Shown: one piece after another, positions 17,149-25,357 of the stretch
Numbering within the stretch: position 1 is the first letter of the stretch
Layout of the letters: each line of letters starts with the position of its first letter
Source of the DNA: Sva-07 sp963710625
Lineage (GTDB): Bacteria > Actinomycetota > Acidimicrobiia > Acidimicrobiales > Ilumatobacteraceae
DNA length: 64,000 bases
Assembly (NCBI GenBank): GCA_963710625.1
Contig: CAVQBG010000022.1
Span: forward strand, 1-64,000
Reading direction: 5' to 3'
Program-made: the position numbers and the translations under genes
Notes under the pieces: generated by a model
Databases searched by the model: none
What the model saw: the letters and a program-made list of their open reading frames with translations, nothing else
Told to the model about the DNA's origin: nothing

Positions 17149-17970
17149 TCACTTCGTCGGCGGAATGGTCACCGAAGGCGCGGGTGCGATCACGATCGGG
17201 ATCGCCGCAAAAGTGCTCGGGTCGTTGCCGATTCCGGTGTCGCCGTGTACGAGGATCACGACGACGTCGCCATCGGCCGCCCCGGACAGATCGAGTTCGA
17301 CGCTGTACGGCTGGAGATCTTCGAAGGCACCCCCTGCGCCGATCTGAGAATCCAATATGGCGGTGTCGTCGCCCGGCGGGAAGGCCGACACGACCAGGGT
17401 GCCCTCGAAGCCCCGGCCCTCACCTGAGACGGTGACGGTGCCCGCAGGTACCTGCTCCAACGCGGATGGGGTGTCGATCACAGCGCCGTCGCTCGTCGCG
17501 GCGATCACGTACCAGCCATCGGTCGGGCCGATCTGGCGCAGGAAGAGGACGCCCTTCGCCAGTGGTGGATCGAGATCGCCCGTCTCGCCGGCGAACAACA
17601 CCTCGATCTCCCCGCTGCGGGCGTCGCCCTGCTGAAACTCTCCGAGCGCCGGATCGCCCTCGGAGATGAGGACAGCGGAAACGAAATCGGCCGCCGCTTC
17701 CTCAGGGGTGGCGAGCACGACATCGGCCGCCGGCCAGATCGCCGGTTGGTCGAGATCCTGCTGCTCCGTGAGCGCGGTTGGCGTCTCGGCTGCGATGCCG
17801 AGTTCGTCTGCCGTGTCCGCCGCCGGATCGCCGATCGGTGCGATCTCGACGGCATCGAGTTGTGGTGGCTCATTGGAGGACGCCGGGTCCGAGCCGCAGG
17901 CCGACACCGCAAGTCCCACGACCCCCAGGATCCAGAGGCATCCGAACCGAGTCCGACGTCGATCACCCAT
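17149..17970 (-). CDS. secreted lipoprotein with Gmad2-like C-terminal domain
   Basis: 273 residues from ATG 17970, preceded by GAGGAGGT. A basic start (GDRRRTRFG), hydrophobic stretch and lipobox LAVSAC (Cys around residue 22) predict a lipid-anchored exported protein. The rest is acidic, with an Ala/Asp/Thr-rich linker and a C-terminal beta domain (about 190-265: GTLVVSAFPPGDDTAILDSQ, VELDLSG, VVVILVHGDTGIGND) resembling the Gmad2 immunoglobulin-like domain found in GerM-type and other surface proteins. Function is unknown; a cell-surface binding or scaffold role fits the fold. A strong ribosome site suggests good expression. Confidence 0.75.
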   Translation of the reverse strand: MGDRRRTRFGCLWILGVVGLAVSACGSDPASSNEPPQLDAVEIAPIGDPAADTADELGIAAETPTALTEQQDLDQPAIWPAADVVLATPEEAAADFVSAVLISEGDPALGEFQQGDARSGEIEVLFAGETGDLDPPLAKGVLFLRQIGPTDGWYVIAATSDGAVIDTPSALEQVPAGTVTVSGEGRGFEGTLVVSAFPPGDDTAILDSQIGAGGAFEDLQPYSVELDLSGAADGDVVVILVHGDTGIGNDPSTFAAIPIVIAPAPSVTIPPTK

Positions 17971-18168
17971 GGCAGACCTCCTCTCGCGGCACTCCCACGA
18001 TCGCGCGTTCCGTCGGCCCTGTCCACCCACTAGCGGGCGCACCGGTGGTTCAGCAATCGAGGCGAGCCACCTCGGCGAGTCGGAGCTCGACCACGTCGCT
18101 GATCCGGGCCGGGCCCGGTGACCTAGGATCTGGGCAGGGCTTCATCGAGGTGGCGACCGGGGGTCGAG

Positions 18169-18630
18169 GTGCACAAGACACTGATCGTGGCGAACCGGAC
18201 GGTTGGCGGCGCCGAGCTGGCGGCGGAGGTCCGCCGGCGCGTCGACGAGGGGGAGTACGTGTTCCACCTCGTCGTTCCCGTTGCCAGTCCGGTGTCGGCG
18301 GCGGTGGCCATCGGTGTCGCCGCGGGCGACGCCGCGAACCTGTCGCCAACGGCGTCGTTCGAGGTCGCGGACGAGCGACGCATCGCCCGCGATCGTCTCG
18401 CCTACGGACTTGACTGGCTGACGTCGCTGGGCGCCACCGCGACCGGCGAACTGTCCACCGACTGCGACCCTGCCGCCGCGGTCGCGCGAATCGTCGACGA
18501 CGAACACGTCGAGGAGATCATCGTGTCGACGTTGCCGACCACGGTCTCGCGGTGGCTCCATCAGGACCTGCCACACCGCATCGAACGCAAGGTGAAGCTC
18601 CCGGTCACGGTCGTGACCGGCACCGGCTGA
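18169..18630 (+). CDS. universal stress protein (UspA)-like protein
   Basis: 153 residues from a GTG. A beta strand with TLIVANRTVGG at the start, long helices, and a C-terminal EEIIVSTLPTTVSRWLHQDL then RIERKVKLPVTVV strongly resemble the UspA fold, although the ATP-binding G-x2-G-x9-G(S/T) loop is not preserved (STLPTTVSRW replaces it). It may therefore be a non-nucleotide-binding member. TAGGAT at 18124-18129 is a possible -10. It stands alone between the lipoprotein and the metallo-beta-lactamase fusion. Confidence 0.7.
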   Translation: MHKTLIVANRTVGGAELAAEVRRRVDEGEYVFHLVVPVASPVSAAVAIGVAAGDAANLSPTASFEVADERRIARDRLAYGLDWLTSLGATATGELSTDCDPAAAVARIVDDEHVEEIIVSTLPTTVSRWLHQDLPHRIERKVKLPVTVVTGTG

Positions 18631-18699
18631 CGTCGTCGCCGGTCCCGCCGCGCCGAGAGACCGGTGCAGTCCCGTACAGTCAACCAGGGAGGCACACGG

Positions 18700-20505
18700 A
18701 TGCAGGTGACGTTCTGGGGAACACGAGGTTCGATCGCCAAGGCCGGTCCCAGCACGCTCCGGTACGGAGGCAACACGTCGTGCGTGTCGATCCGCTCGGA
18801 CGCGGGCACGCAACTCGTGATCGACTGTGGTACCGGGGCCCATGGTCTCGGACGGCACCTGCTCGCGAACGCCAACGGCGAAGCGGTCGACGGCCACATC
18901 CTGATCAGCCACACCCACTGGGACCACATCCAGGGGCTGCCGTTCTTCGCGCCCCTGTTCGTGCAGGGCAACACCTGGCACATCTACGGCCCGAGCGGCC
19001 TGGGCGGATCGCTCGGCGAGATCCTGGCCGGCCAGATGGAGTACCGCTACTTTCCGGTCGAGATCGAGCAGCTGTCCGCACACGTCGAGCACCACGACCT
19101 CGTCGAGGGAGCCCTCGACATCGACGACGTCACGATCCTGACCCAGTACCTCAATCACCCCGCCCTTGCGCTCGGCTACCGGATCGAGGTCGATGGTGCC
19201 GTCGTCGTGTACTCGTCCGATCACGAGCCGCACGATCAGAGCCTCGCCGCGGGTGGTGACCTCGCTCGGAACCGCCAGGACGACGCCCACGCCCGGTTCG
19301 TTGCCGGCGCCGACCTGCTGATCCACGATGCGCAGTACCTCGGCTCGGAGTACCCGGACCACATCGGTTGGGGGCACAGCACCGTCGAGTACGTGATCGA
19401 CCTCGCTCGCCGCGCCGACGTGCGCCGCGTCGCGCTTTACCACCACGATCCGAACCGGACCGATGACCAAGTCGACGAGTTGCTGGTGCTGGCGCGAGCG
19501 CATGCCCGTGCGTCGGGCTACACCGGTGAGATCCTCGCTGCAGCGGAGGGGCTGGCGATCGATGTGCGCGGGAAGCGGCGTCGGTCGACGCTCCCGGACG
19601 CGCTCGTCCCGTCGGCGGCGGCATCGGCGCTCGCGGCTCATTCGAACGTCGCCGTGGTCGCCGCGCGGACCCCCGAGATCATCGAGGCGCTGACGTACGC
19701 GGCACGCTCCGAGCAGCTCGAGCTCTTCGCCACGACGGATCTGCGCGAGGCGTTCGACGCGGTGAGCTCCCGCGAGCCGGGGATCGTGCTCATCGAGGCG
19801 GTCGACGACGACGACGGGTTCGATCTCGTGGCGGCGATTCGTGAACTCGGCACGGTCAACGGATCCGGCGTGCCGATCATCATGGTCGGACGAGACGAGG
19901 CGCGGTGGCGTCCCGATGCGGACGAGACCCGGATCACCGAGTGGCTGGTCTGGCCGGCGAGTTCGTTCTTCCTGCGCACGAAGCTGCGCGCCTGGTTGCT
20001 GCGACGAGCGAGCCGCTGGCAGAACGCGCCGCTCCCCGACGACGAGCCGCAGCGCCTCGCCGCGCTCCATGCGCTCGGCATCCTCGACACCCCGCCGGAA
20101 CCGCGGTTCGATCGCCACGCCGACGAGGTTCGCGCCACCCTCGAGGTGCCGATCGCACTCGTGAGCCTCGTCGACACTGATCGACAGTGGTTCAAGTCGC
20201 GTCGCGGTGTCGACGTCGAGGAGACGCCGCGCGACATGTCGCTGTGTGCCCATGCGATTCTCGGCGACGATGTGCTGCAGGTCGAGGACACGTTGGCCGA
20301 CCCTCGTTTCGCCGACAATCCGATGGTGGCCGACGGGCCCCGGCTGCGGTTCTATGCCGGCATGCCGCTGACGCTCGCGGACGGCAGCCGTGTCGGCACG
20401 CTCTGCGTGGCCGATTATCGGCCGCGCCACCTCGACGACGATCAGCTCGCAGCGCTTCGCGAGGTCGCCGCCCGGGTGGTCGAGGAACTGTTGGCGTCGA
20501 CCTGA
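18700..20505 (+). CDS. metallo-beta-lactamase / pseudo-receiver / GAF fusion protein
   Basis: 601 residues from ATG 18700 (GGGAGG at 18688; TACAGT at 18674 is a likely -10). Residues 1-280 form an MBL-fold hydrolase with WGTRGS, the zinc motif SHTHWDHIQG, and late ligands in VYSSDHEP and GWGHS. About 300-430 resemble a response-regulator receiver, but the phospho-acceptor Asp position reads IVLIEAV, so it is probably not phosphorylated. About 445-600 are a GAF domain (ALGILDTPPEPRFD, SLVDTDRQWFKSRRGVD, SLCAHAIL) of the type found in sensor kinases and diguanylate cyclases. The combination suggests a cytosolic signal-dependent phosphodiesterase or nuclease; substrate unknown. Confidence 0.85.
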   Translation: MQVTFWGTRGSIAKAGPSTLRYGGNTSCVSIRSDAGTQLVIDCGTGAHGLGRHLLANANGEAVDGHILISHTHWDHIQGLPFFAPLFVQGNTWHIYGPSGLGGSLGEILAGQMEYRYFPVEIEQLSAHVEHHDLVEGALDIDDVTILTQYLNHPALALGYRIEVDGAVVVYSSDHEPHDQSLAAGGDLARNRQDDAHARFVAGADLLIHDAQYLGSEYPDHIGWGHSTVEYVIDLARRADVRRVALYHHDPNRTDDQVDELLVLARAHARASGYTGEILAAAEGLAIDVRGKRRRSTLPDALVPSAAASALAAHSNVAVVAARTPEIIEALTYAARSEQLELFATTDLREAFDAVSSREPGIVLIEAVDDDDGFDLVAAIRELGTVNGSGVPIIMVGRDEARWRPDADETRITEWLVWPASSFFLRTKLRAWLLRRASRWQNAPLPDDEPQRLAALHALGILDTPPEPRFDRHADEVRATLEVPIALVSLVDTDRQWFKSRRGVDVEETPRDMSLCAHAILGDDVLQVEDTLADPRFADNPMVADGPRLRFYAGMPLTLADGSRVGTLCVADYRPRHLDDDQLAALREVAARVVEELLAST

Positions 20506-20541
20506 TCGACGCTGTCACCACAAGGACCTTTGACCCTACGG

Positions 20542-20563
20542 TTCATGAGTTGCTCACTATGAA
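20542..20563. promoter_or_regulatory. inverted repeat upstream of nirK, candidate operator
   Basis: TTCAT and ATGAA are separated by 12 bases, 52 bases before the nirK start. Rrf2-type NsrR regulators bind AT-containing inverted repeats in such positions and one is encoded 50 bases after nirK; assignment is inference. Confidence 0.35.
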
Positions 20564-20614
20564 ACTGATGGATAGGCCCTGTCGTCCTGATCGGCGCCAA
20601 CCGAGGAGGTCACC

Positions 20615-22027
20615 ATGCGCATCCGATCGATCGCCAGAGCGGGCGTCATCGCATTCACCCTCGTCTCCGTCACCGCCGCGTGCGGTACGGACGCGCCCGA
20701 CGGCGCAGGGAGATCTGCGACCGGTGCAGGCGCCGGCGCAGGAGCGGCAGCCGCCGCACCGTCGGAGATCTCGCCGGGAGACCACGTGGAGTTCGTCGCC
20801 ACCGAGTTCGCCTTCGCTCCGTCAGAGATCACAGCGACCGCCGGGGCGTACTCGGGCACGCTGGTCAACGACGGCACCATGGAACACGACATCAAGTTCG
20901 ACAACGGCGTCGCCGTCGTCGCGGCGCCGGGCGAGAGCGTCGCGTTCGACTTCGAGGTGCCTGCCGAAGGCGTCAGGTTCATCTGCTCGATCCCGGGCCA
21001 CGCAGAAGCGGGAATGCAGGGGCTGATTCGGACCGACGCGACGCCGGACAACGACACCGCCGGCGCGCACGTCGCTGCCGACGAGCCCATGGCCGTCGAG
21101 GCCGACGCCGACGCACCGCCGTACGAATGGCGTGACCCGCGTGTTCCCGCTCGCGGCGAGGGCGAAGGGTTCACACTCGTCCCGGGCGGCGCACCCGACG
21201 GCGGTGATCTCATCGACGTCGAGATGGTGGTCGAAGAGAAGTTGGCGACCGTCGCCGAGGGATACGTCCAGCAGATCTGGACGTTCAACGGCACGATGCC
21301 CGGTCCGGTCATCCGCACCCAGGTCGGCGACACCGTCCGCGTCCACCTGATCAATCCGCCCGACGCGACGGCATCACACTCGGTCGACTTCCATGCCTCG
21401 CAGGTCGCGTGGAACGACGAGATGCGATCGATCGCTCCCGGCGAGGAACTGATCTACGAGTTCACCACCGACTATGCGGGAGTCTGGATGTATCACTGTG
21501 GCACCGACCCGGTCCTGCACCACATCGCCAACGGGATGTTCGGCATGGTGATCGTCGAACCCGAAGGCGGGCTGCCACCCATCGACAATGAGTTCTTCAT
21601 CGTGCAGCACGAGTGGTATCTCGGCCCCCAGGGCGAGGTGTCGTCGTTCGCGAAGGCCAATCAGGGTGCGCCGTCGCCCGACTTCGTGATGTTCAACGGT
21701 GTGGCGTTCCAGTACAAGGACACGCCGATCGAGATCCCGACCGGTGAGGAGATTCGGCTGTTCGTGCTCGACGTCGGACCGTCGATCGACTCGTCGTTCC
21801 ACATCGTGGGCACGATCTTCGACAACGTCCGCAAGGAAGGCATCGAACTCGCGAGAGGCAACGACGGCAACTGGGGCTCCCAGGCGGTCGACCTCGCCCC
21901 CGCACAGGGCGCGATCATCGAGTTGCAGGCTGCCGAGGACGGGCTGTACCCGATGGTGACCCACGCCTTCAACTTCCCCGGACGCGGCGCCGTCGGCCTG
22001 CTGCAGGCCGGCGACGGCGAGCCGTGA
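20615..22027 (+). CDS. nirK: copper nitrite reductase with extra N-terminal cupredoxin domain
   Basis: 470 residues from ATG 20615 with GAGGAGGT upstream. A lipobox-like VSVTAAC signal lies at about 15-22. Residues 45-140 form a plastocyanin-like cupredoxin with ligands in EHDIKF and CSIPGHAEAGM. The next two domains match AniA/NirK: type 2 copper His in HSVDFHA, type 1 copper Cys-His-Met in MYHCGTDPVLHHIANGMFGM, the second-domain FHIVG His. It would reduce nitrite to nitric oxide at the cell surface, with the fused cupredoxin acting as tethered electron donor. Neighbours are an Rrf2 Fe-S regulator and a YwiC-like protein, both common in nitrate/nitrite loci. Confidence 0.88.
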   Translation: MRIRSIARAGVIAFTLVSVTAACGTDAPDGAGRSATGAGAGAGAAAAAPSEISPGDHVEFVATEFAFAPSEITATAGAYSGTLVNDGTMEHDIKFDNGVAVVAAPGESVAFDFEVPAEGVRFICSIPGHAEAGMQGLIRTDATPDNDTAGAHVAADEPMAVEADADAPPYEWRDPRVPARGEGEGFTLVPGGAPDGGDLIDVEMVVEEKLATVAEGYVQQIWTFNGTMPGPVIRTQVGDTVRVHLINPPDATASHSVDFHASQVAWNDEMRSIAPGEELIYEFTTDYAGVWMYHCGTDPVLHHIANGMFGMVIVEPEGGLPPIDNEFFIVQHEWYLGPQGEVSSFAKANQGAPSPDFVMFNGVAFQYKDTPIEIPTGEEIRLFVLDVGPSIDSSFHIVGTIFDNVRKEGIELARGNDGNWGSQAVDLAPAQGAIIELQAAEDGLYPMVTHAFNFPGRGAVGLLQAGDGEP

Positions 22028-22079
22028 CCGAGGACGTCCGCCCCTGTCCAGGGGTCGATGAGTCGGGCAGTCTGAGACC

Positions 22080-22481
22080 ATGAGACTGGAGATCACGCAG
22101 CGCGCCGACCTCGCAGTGCGGGCCCTCGTTGCACTGCAATCGTCGCCCGAGCGACTCAAGAGCACCGACCTCGCCGAACTCCTCGGCACGACCTCCGGGT
22201 TCATCCCCCAGGTGATGGGGCCGCTGGTGCGAGTCGGCTGGGTGCGGTCGGTTCCCGGTCCGACGGGCGGCTACGAGCGCCAACGAGACCTCGACTCGCT
22301 CTCGGTGCTCGAGGTGGTCGAAACGATCGACGGCCCGACCGACAACGGTCGCTGCGTGGTGGCCGAGCGTCTCTGTGATGCGAACGAACCGTGCGCACTC
22401 CACGTCGCCTGGGCCCGCGCTCGGAGCGAGTTGCGGTCGTCACTCGGCGGTCTCCGGCTGTCGGAGGTGAGCGCTGGATGA
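22080..22481 (+). CDS. Rrf2-family Fe-S transcriptional regulator, NsrR-like
   Basis: 133 residues. An N-terminal winged helix-turn-helix (LKSTDLAELLGTTSGFIPQV, about 26-45) precedes the dimer helix and three cysteines Cys92, Cys99, Cys105 in C-x6-C-x5-C spacing, as in the cluster-binding loops of NsrR and IscR. Being next to nirK, an NO sensor that derepresses nitrite or NO metabolism is the natural reading, though IscR-like roles cannot be excluded. It follows nirK by 52 bases and overlaps the ywiC-like gene (ATGA), suggesting co-transcription of regulator and membrane protein. Confidence 0.85.
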   Translation: MRLEITQRADLAVRALVALQSSPERLKSTDLAELLGTTSGFIPQVMGPLVRVGWVRSVPGPTGGYERQRDLDSLSVLEVVETIDGPTDNGRCVVAERLCDANEPCALHVAWARARSELRSSLGGLRLSEVSAG

Positions 22482-23293
22482 ACGTGCGAAGCGCTCCGGC
22501 CCGTGGTGCCGAGACGAGGTCGGCCTGGTCAACGGTGGCGGTCCCGTCGGAGCACGGCGGATGGGGGATCACGGGTGAGCCGATCCTGCTGGGTCTGCTG
22601 CTGGCGTTCTCGTGGGCCGGAGCGGCCATCGGGGCGGCGGCGATGCTGTCGTTCCTCGCCCGCACACCGCTGAAGCTCGCGGTGATCGACCGGCGCAGGG
22701 GACGCGAGCTGGAACGCTCGGTACTCGCCCGGCGCGTCGGCGCGGCAGAGCTGGCGGCGATCATCGTGCTCGCCGCAGTCGCGCTCACGGTCACCGGCTG
22801 GCAGTGGCTCGTCCCGGTGGCCGTTGCGCTGCCGCTGTTCACGGTGGAGCTCTGGTTCGACATCCGCAGCCGGGGACGCCGGTTGGTGCCCGAGCTGTGT
22901 GGTGCCGTCGGCATGGGTGGGGTTGCGGCAGCGATCGTGATCGCCGGTGACGGGCCCGGGGCAATGGCGGCCGCGTCCTGGTTGATCCTCGCCGCCCGGT
23001 CGATCGGCGCGATCCCGTTCATCCACACCCAGATCGGCCGGCTCCGTCGTGGGGTCACGAGCACTCGGAGCAGCGACTGGTTCCAGTTGCTGGCCGTCGT
23101 CGTCGCCGTCGTCGCGGTCGTCGTCGACCGAGCCGTCGTCGCCGGATCGGTGGCGGTCCTGGTGATCGTGGGGCTGCACCTCGTCTGGGTACGGCATTCC
23201 CCGGTACCGCCGCCGAAGGTGTTGGGGCTGCGCCAGATGGCACTCGGGTTCGGGCTCGTGGCGGCCACGGCGATCGGTGTGCGGTTGTCGTGA
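22478..23293 (+). CDS. YwiC-like integral membrane protein
   Basis: 271 residues from the ATG overlapping the Rrf2 stop. The PSEHGGWG box near residue 23 and 8 or so transmembrane helices are features of the YwiC-like family (PF14256), named from the Bacillus narK-fnr-ywiC region. The biochemical role is not known; association with nitrate/nitrite respiration genes is repeated here through nirK and the NsrR-like regulator. A charged loop (IDRRRGRELERSVLARR) lies between helices 2 and 3. Confidence 0.8.
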   Translation: MNVRSAPARGAETRSAWSTVAVPSEHGGWGITGEPILLGLLLAFSWAGAAIGAAAMLSFLARTPLKLAVIDRRRGRELERSVLARRVGAAELAAIIVLAAVALTVTGWQWLVPVAVALPLFTVELWFDIRSRGRRLVPELCGAVGMGGVAAAIVIAGDGPGAMAAASWLILAARSIGAIPFIHTQIGRLRRGVTSTRSSDWFQLLAVVVAVVAVVVDRAVVAGSVAVLVIVGLHLVWVRHSPVPPPKVLGLRQMALGFGLVAATAIGVRLS

Positions 23294-23342
23294 CCGACGG
23301 CTCGATCCGGTCACTGCCGCGGTCGGCGAGCCCGCCGCCGGT

Positions 23343-24410
23343 TCAGACTCCCGGGTAGGCCTCGACGATCGGTGCGAGGTCGTCGGGGCTGGCTCCGTGC
23401 ATGATCACGGCGTCGGCGCCGAGGTCGAACTGACCGCGCACGGCGCTCGCGCACTGCGCGGCTGAGCCGCTCGCCGATGGTGCCAGCCACTCGTCGGGGA
23501 TCAGCGTGGCGATGTGCTCGAGCTGATCGGTGGTGGCGTCGACGTCGATCGCCGATCGGAAGCCGGCGACCACGTCGTCGGCCCGGAACGCGGCCAGAAC
23601 CGCCGGATCCCAACGGTTGGTCTCGACCATCAGATCGCCGTAGGCCTGCAGGTAGGTGGCGAGTCGCCCGACGGTCTTCTTGAGTCGGACCGGCTCGGAA
23701 AGGTGATCGCCGATCGTCGCGAAGCACGACCAGACCGTCACCGAGGCGGGATCCCGTCCCGCCCGGTCGGCTGCGTCCTTCACGGTGCGCACGCAACGCT
23801 GCAGCGTCTCGTCGGTGAAGAACGTGTGCAGGATGACGTGGTCGAACGCCCGACCGCCCAACTCGAGGGAGTTCGGGCCGAACGCGACCAGGCCGAGCGG
23901 GATGTCCTCGTCGAAGGTCGGGTCGAGCCGCAGGACGGGGTACGACCCGATCGGGCTGTCGTTGCCGATGATGGTGTCGCCGTGCCACAGGCGTCGCATG
24001 ACGCCGGCGAAGTCCTCCATCTGCGCCGTGGTGATCCTCGGGATCCCGTAGGCGTCGAACATCGGGCCGATCCCGCGGCCGATGCCGAGCACGAACCGGC
24101 CGCCGGTGAGGCGCTGCATCGTGGTGGCGTACGACGCGGTGACCATCGGATGGCGGGTGTTGTGGTTGGTGGCACCCGTGATGATCCGCAGGTTGGTGGA
24201 GGCAACCGCAGCGGCCCCGGACAGGGTGACGGCCTCCTTGACGTTGAAGCGCTCGCTGATGAACACGCTGCCGAGCCCGAGTTCCTCCGCCCGTCGACAC
24301 TCCTCGACGAGGTCCCGCGGGTTCTGGGCGCCACCGGCGAGCGTGTAGAAGCCGAGTTCGGGGAATCTCGGAGCGGGGACGGTGTCGGCGGGCGCCGCAG
24401 CGTCGCTCAC
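23343..24410 (-). CDS. F420-dependent LLM-class oxidoreductase (TIGR03857-like)
   Basis: 355 residues from GTG 24410, which overlaps the esterase stop (GTGA). The sequence has the bacterial luciferase-like TIM-barrel pattern: ELGFYTLAGG at strand 1, SVFISERFNVKEAVTLSG, ATNHNTRHP, and GRFVLGIGRGIGPMFDAYGI, the phosphate-binding turn of F420-dependent enzymes. Such enzymes transfer hydride between reduced deazaflavin F420 and an organic substrate, often a ketone, lipid or xenobiotic. The substrate is unknown. Coupling to an alpha/beta hydrolase suggests a small catabolic or detoxification unit. Confidence 0.85.
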   Translation of the reverse strand: MSDAAAPADTVPAPRFPELGFYTLAGGAQNPRDLVEECRRAEELGLGSVFISERFNVKEAVTLSGAAAVASTNLRIITGATNHNTRHPMVTASYATTMQRLTGGRFVLGIGRGIGPMFDAYGIPRITTAQMEDFAGVMRRLWHGDTIIGNDSPIGSYPVLRLDPTFDEDIPLGLVAFGPNSLELGGRAFDHVILHTFFTDETLQRCVRTVKDAADRAGRDPASVTVWSCFATIGDHLSEPVRLKKTVGRLATYLQAYGDLMVETNRWDPAVLAAFRADDVVAGFRSAIDVDATTDQLEHIATLIPDEWLAPSASGSAAQCASAVRGQFDLGADAVIMHGASPDDLAPIVEAYPGV

Positions 24411-25315
24411 GCCGTCACCGGTGCCGGGGCTGGGACCCGGGAGCGCATGAACACCGCCGCACGCACCAGTGCCTCGGTGGCTTCGGGGACCAACCGGGCG
24501 AACGCCGGGTACACGTGCCACATGCCGGCGGCGAGATCGAGCGTCACGTCGACGCCGGCCTCGCGAGCGCGTTCGGCGAGCCGGGTGGAATCCGACAGCA
24601 ACACCTCGTCCATCCCGGTCTGGATCAACATCGGCGGCAGTCCCGACAGATCCGCGAAGAGCGGGGAGACCCCGGGATCGTCGAGCGACACGTCGCCGGC
24701 GTAGACCCGCCCCGCTTCGGCGATCGTCGCGCCGTCGATCATCGGGTCGACGTCCGCGCGCGTGATCACCGACTCGCCCGAGCCGGTGAGATCGGTCCAC
24801 GGTGAGAGCAGGTACACCGCGCCGGGAAGCGTGTCACCGGCGTCGCGCAGTGCGCACAGCGTCGACAACGCCGCGCCACCGCCAGCGGAGTCGCCGGCGA
24901 TCGTCACCGTCGCAGGATCGATGTCGGCGACGAGCGCCCGGTAGGCGGCCACACAGTCCTCGATCGCCGCCGGATAGACGTGCTCGGGGGCGAGGCGGTA
25001 CTCGATCACCGTGGCGGTCGCCGACGCCCGCTTGGCCAGGTTGGCGACCATCGCGATGTGGGTGCGCGGCGAGCCGACCACGTAGGCGCCACCGTGGATG
25101 TACAGCAGGTGGCGAGTCGGTGGCGTCAGGGTGGGCGTTGCGATGATCGCCGGCACACCGCCGACGAGCGTGTCGACGTAGTCGACGTGGCGCGGACGGG
25201 GAAGACGGTCGACCTGATCCATTCGCTCACGCGCCTGCTCGACCGACATCTCGCTGCCGCTCGACATGCGCTTCAGAGCGCGACGGGCGAGTCGGGCGCG
25301 ACGTGAGATCGACAT
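24407..25315 (-). CDS. alpha/beta hydrolase of the hormone-sensitive lipase family
   Basis: 302 residues. The oxyanion-hole motif is LYIHGGAYVVGSP (about 90), the nucleophile elbow GDSAGGGAAL (Ser about 164), the acid around LLSDSTRLAERA and the catalytic His in GMWHVYPAF near the end, all standard for HSL/family IV esterases. It would hydrolyse short-chain esters in the cytosol. The first 30 residues are strongly basic. It is translationally coupled to the F420 oxidoreductase downstream and separated from ppc by 42 bases. Confidence 0.88.
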   Translation of the reverse strand: MSISRRARLARRALKRMSSGSEMSVEQARERMDQVDRLPRPRHVDYVDTLVGGVPAIIATPTLTPPTRHLLYIHGGAYVVGSPRTHIAMVANLAKRASATATVIEYRLAPEHVYPAAIEDCVAAYRALVADIDPATVTIAGDSAGGGAALSTLCALRDAGDTLPGAVYLLSPWTDLTGSGESVITRADVDPMIDGATIAEAGRVYAGDVSLDDPGVSPLFADLSGLPPMLIQTGMDEVLLSDSTRLAERAREAGVDVTLDLAAGMWHVYPAFARLVPEATEALVRAAVFMRSRVPAPAPVTA

Positions 25316-25357
25316 GACGAACGATCCTACGACGACCCCATCGACCGTCCCGAGTCG

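Noticed and set aside
18142..20430. 762-residue minus-strand frame opposite the MBL-GAF fusion
   Set aside because: No motifs and shadow-type composition; the plus strand has zinc-binding and GAF motifs and a ribosome site.
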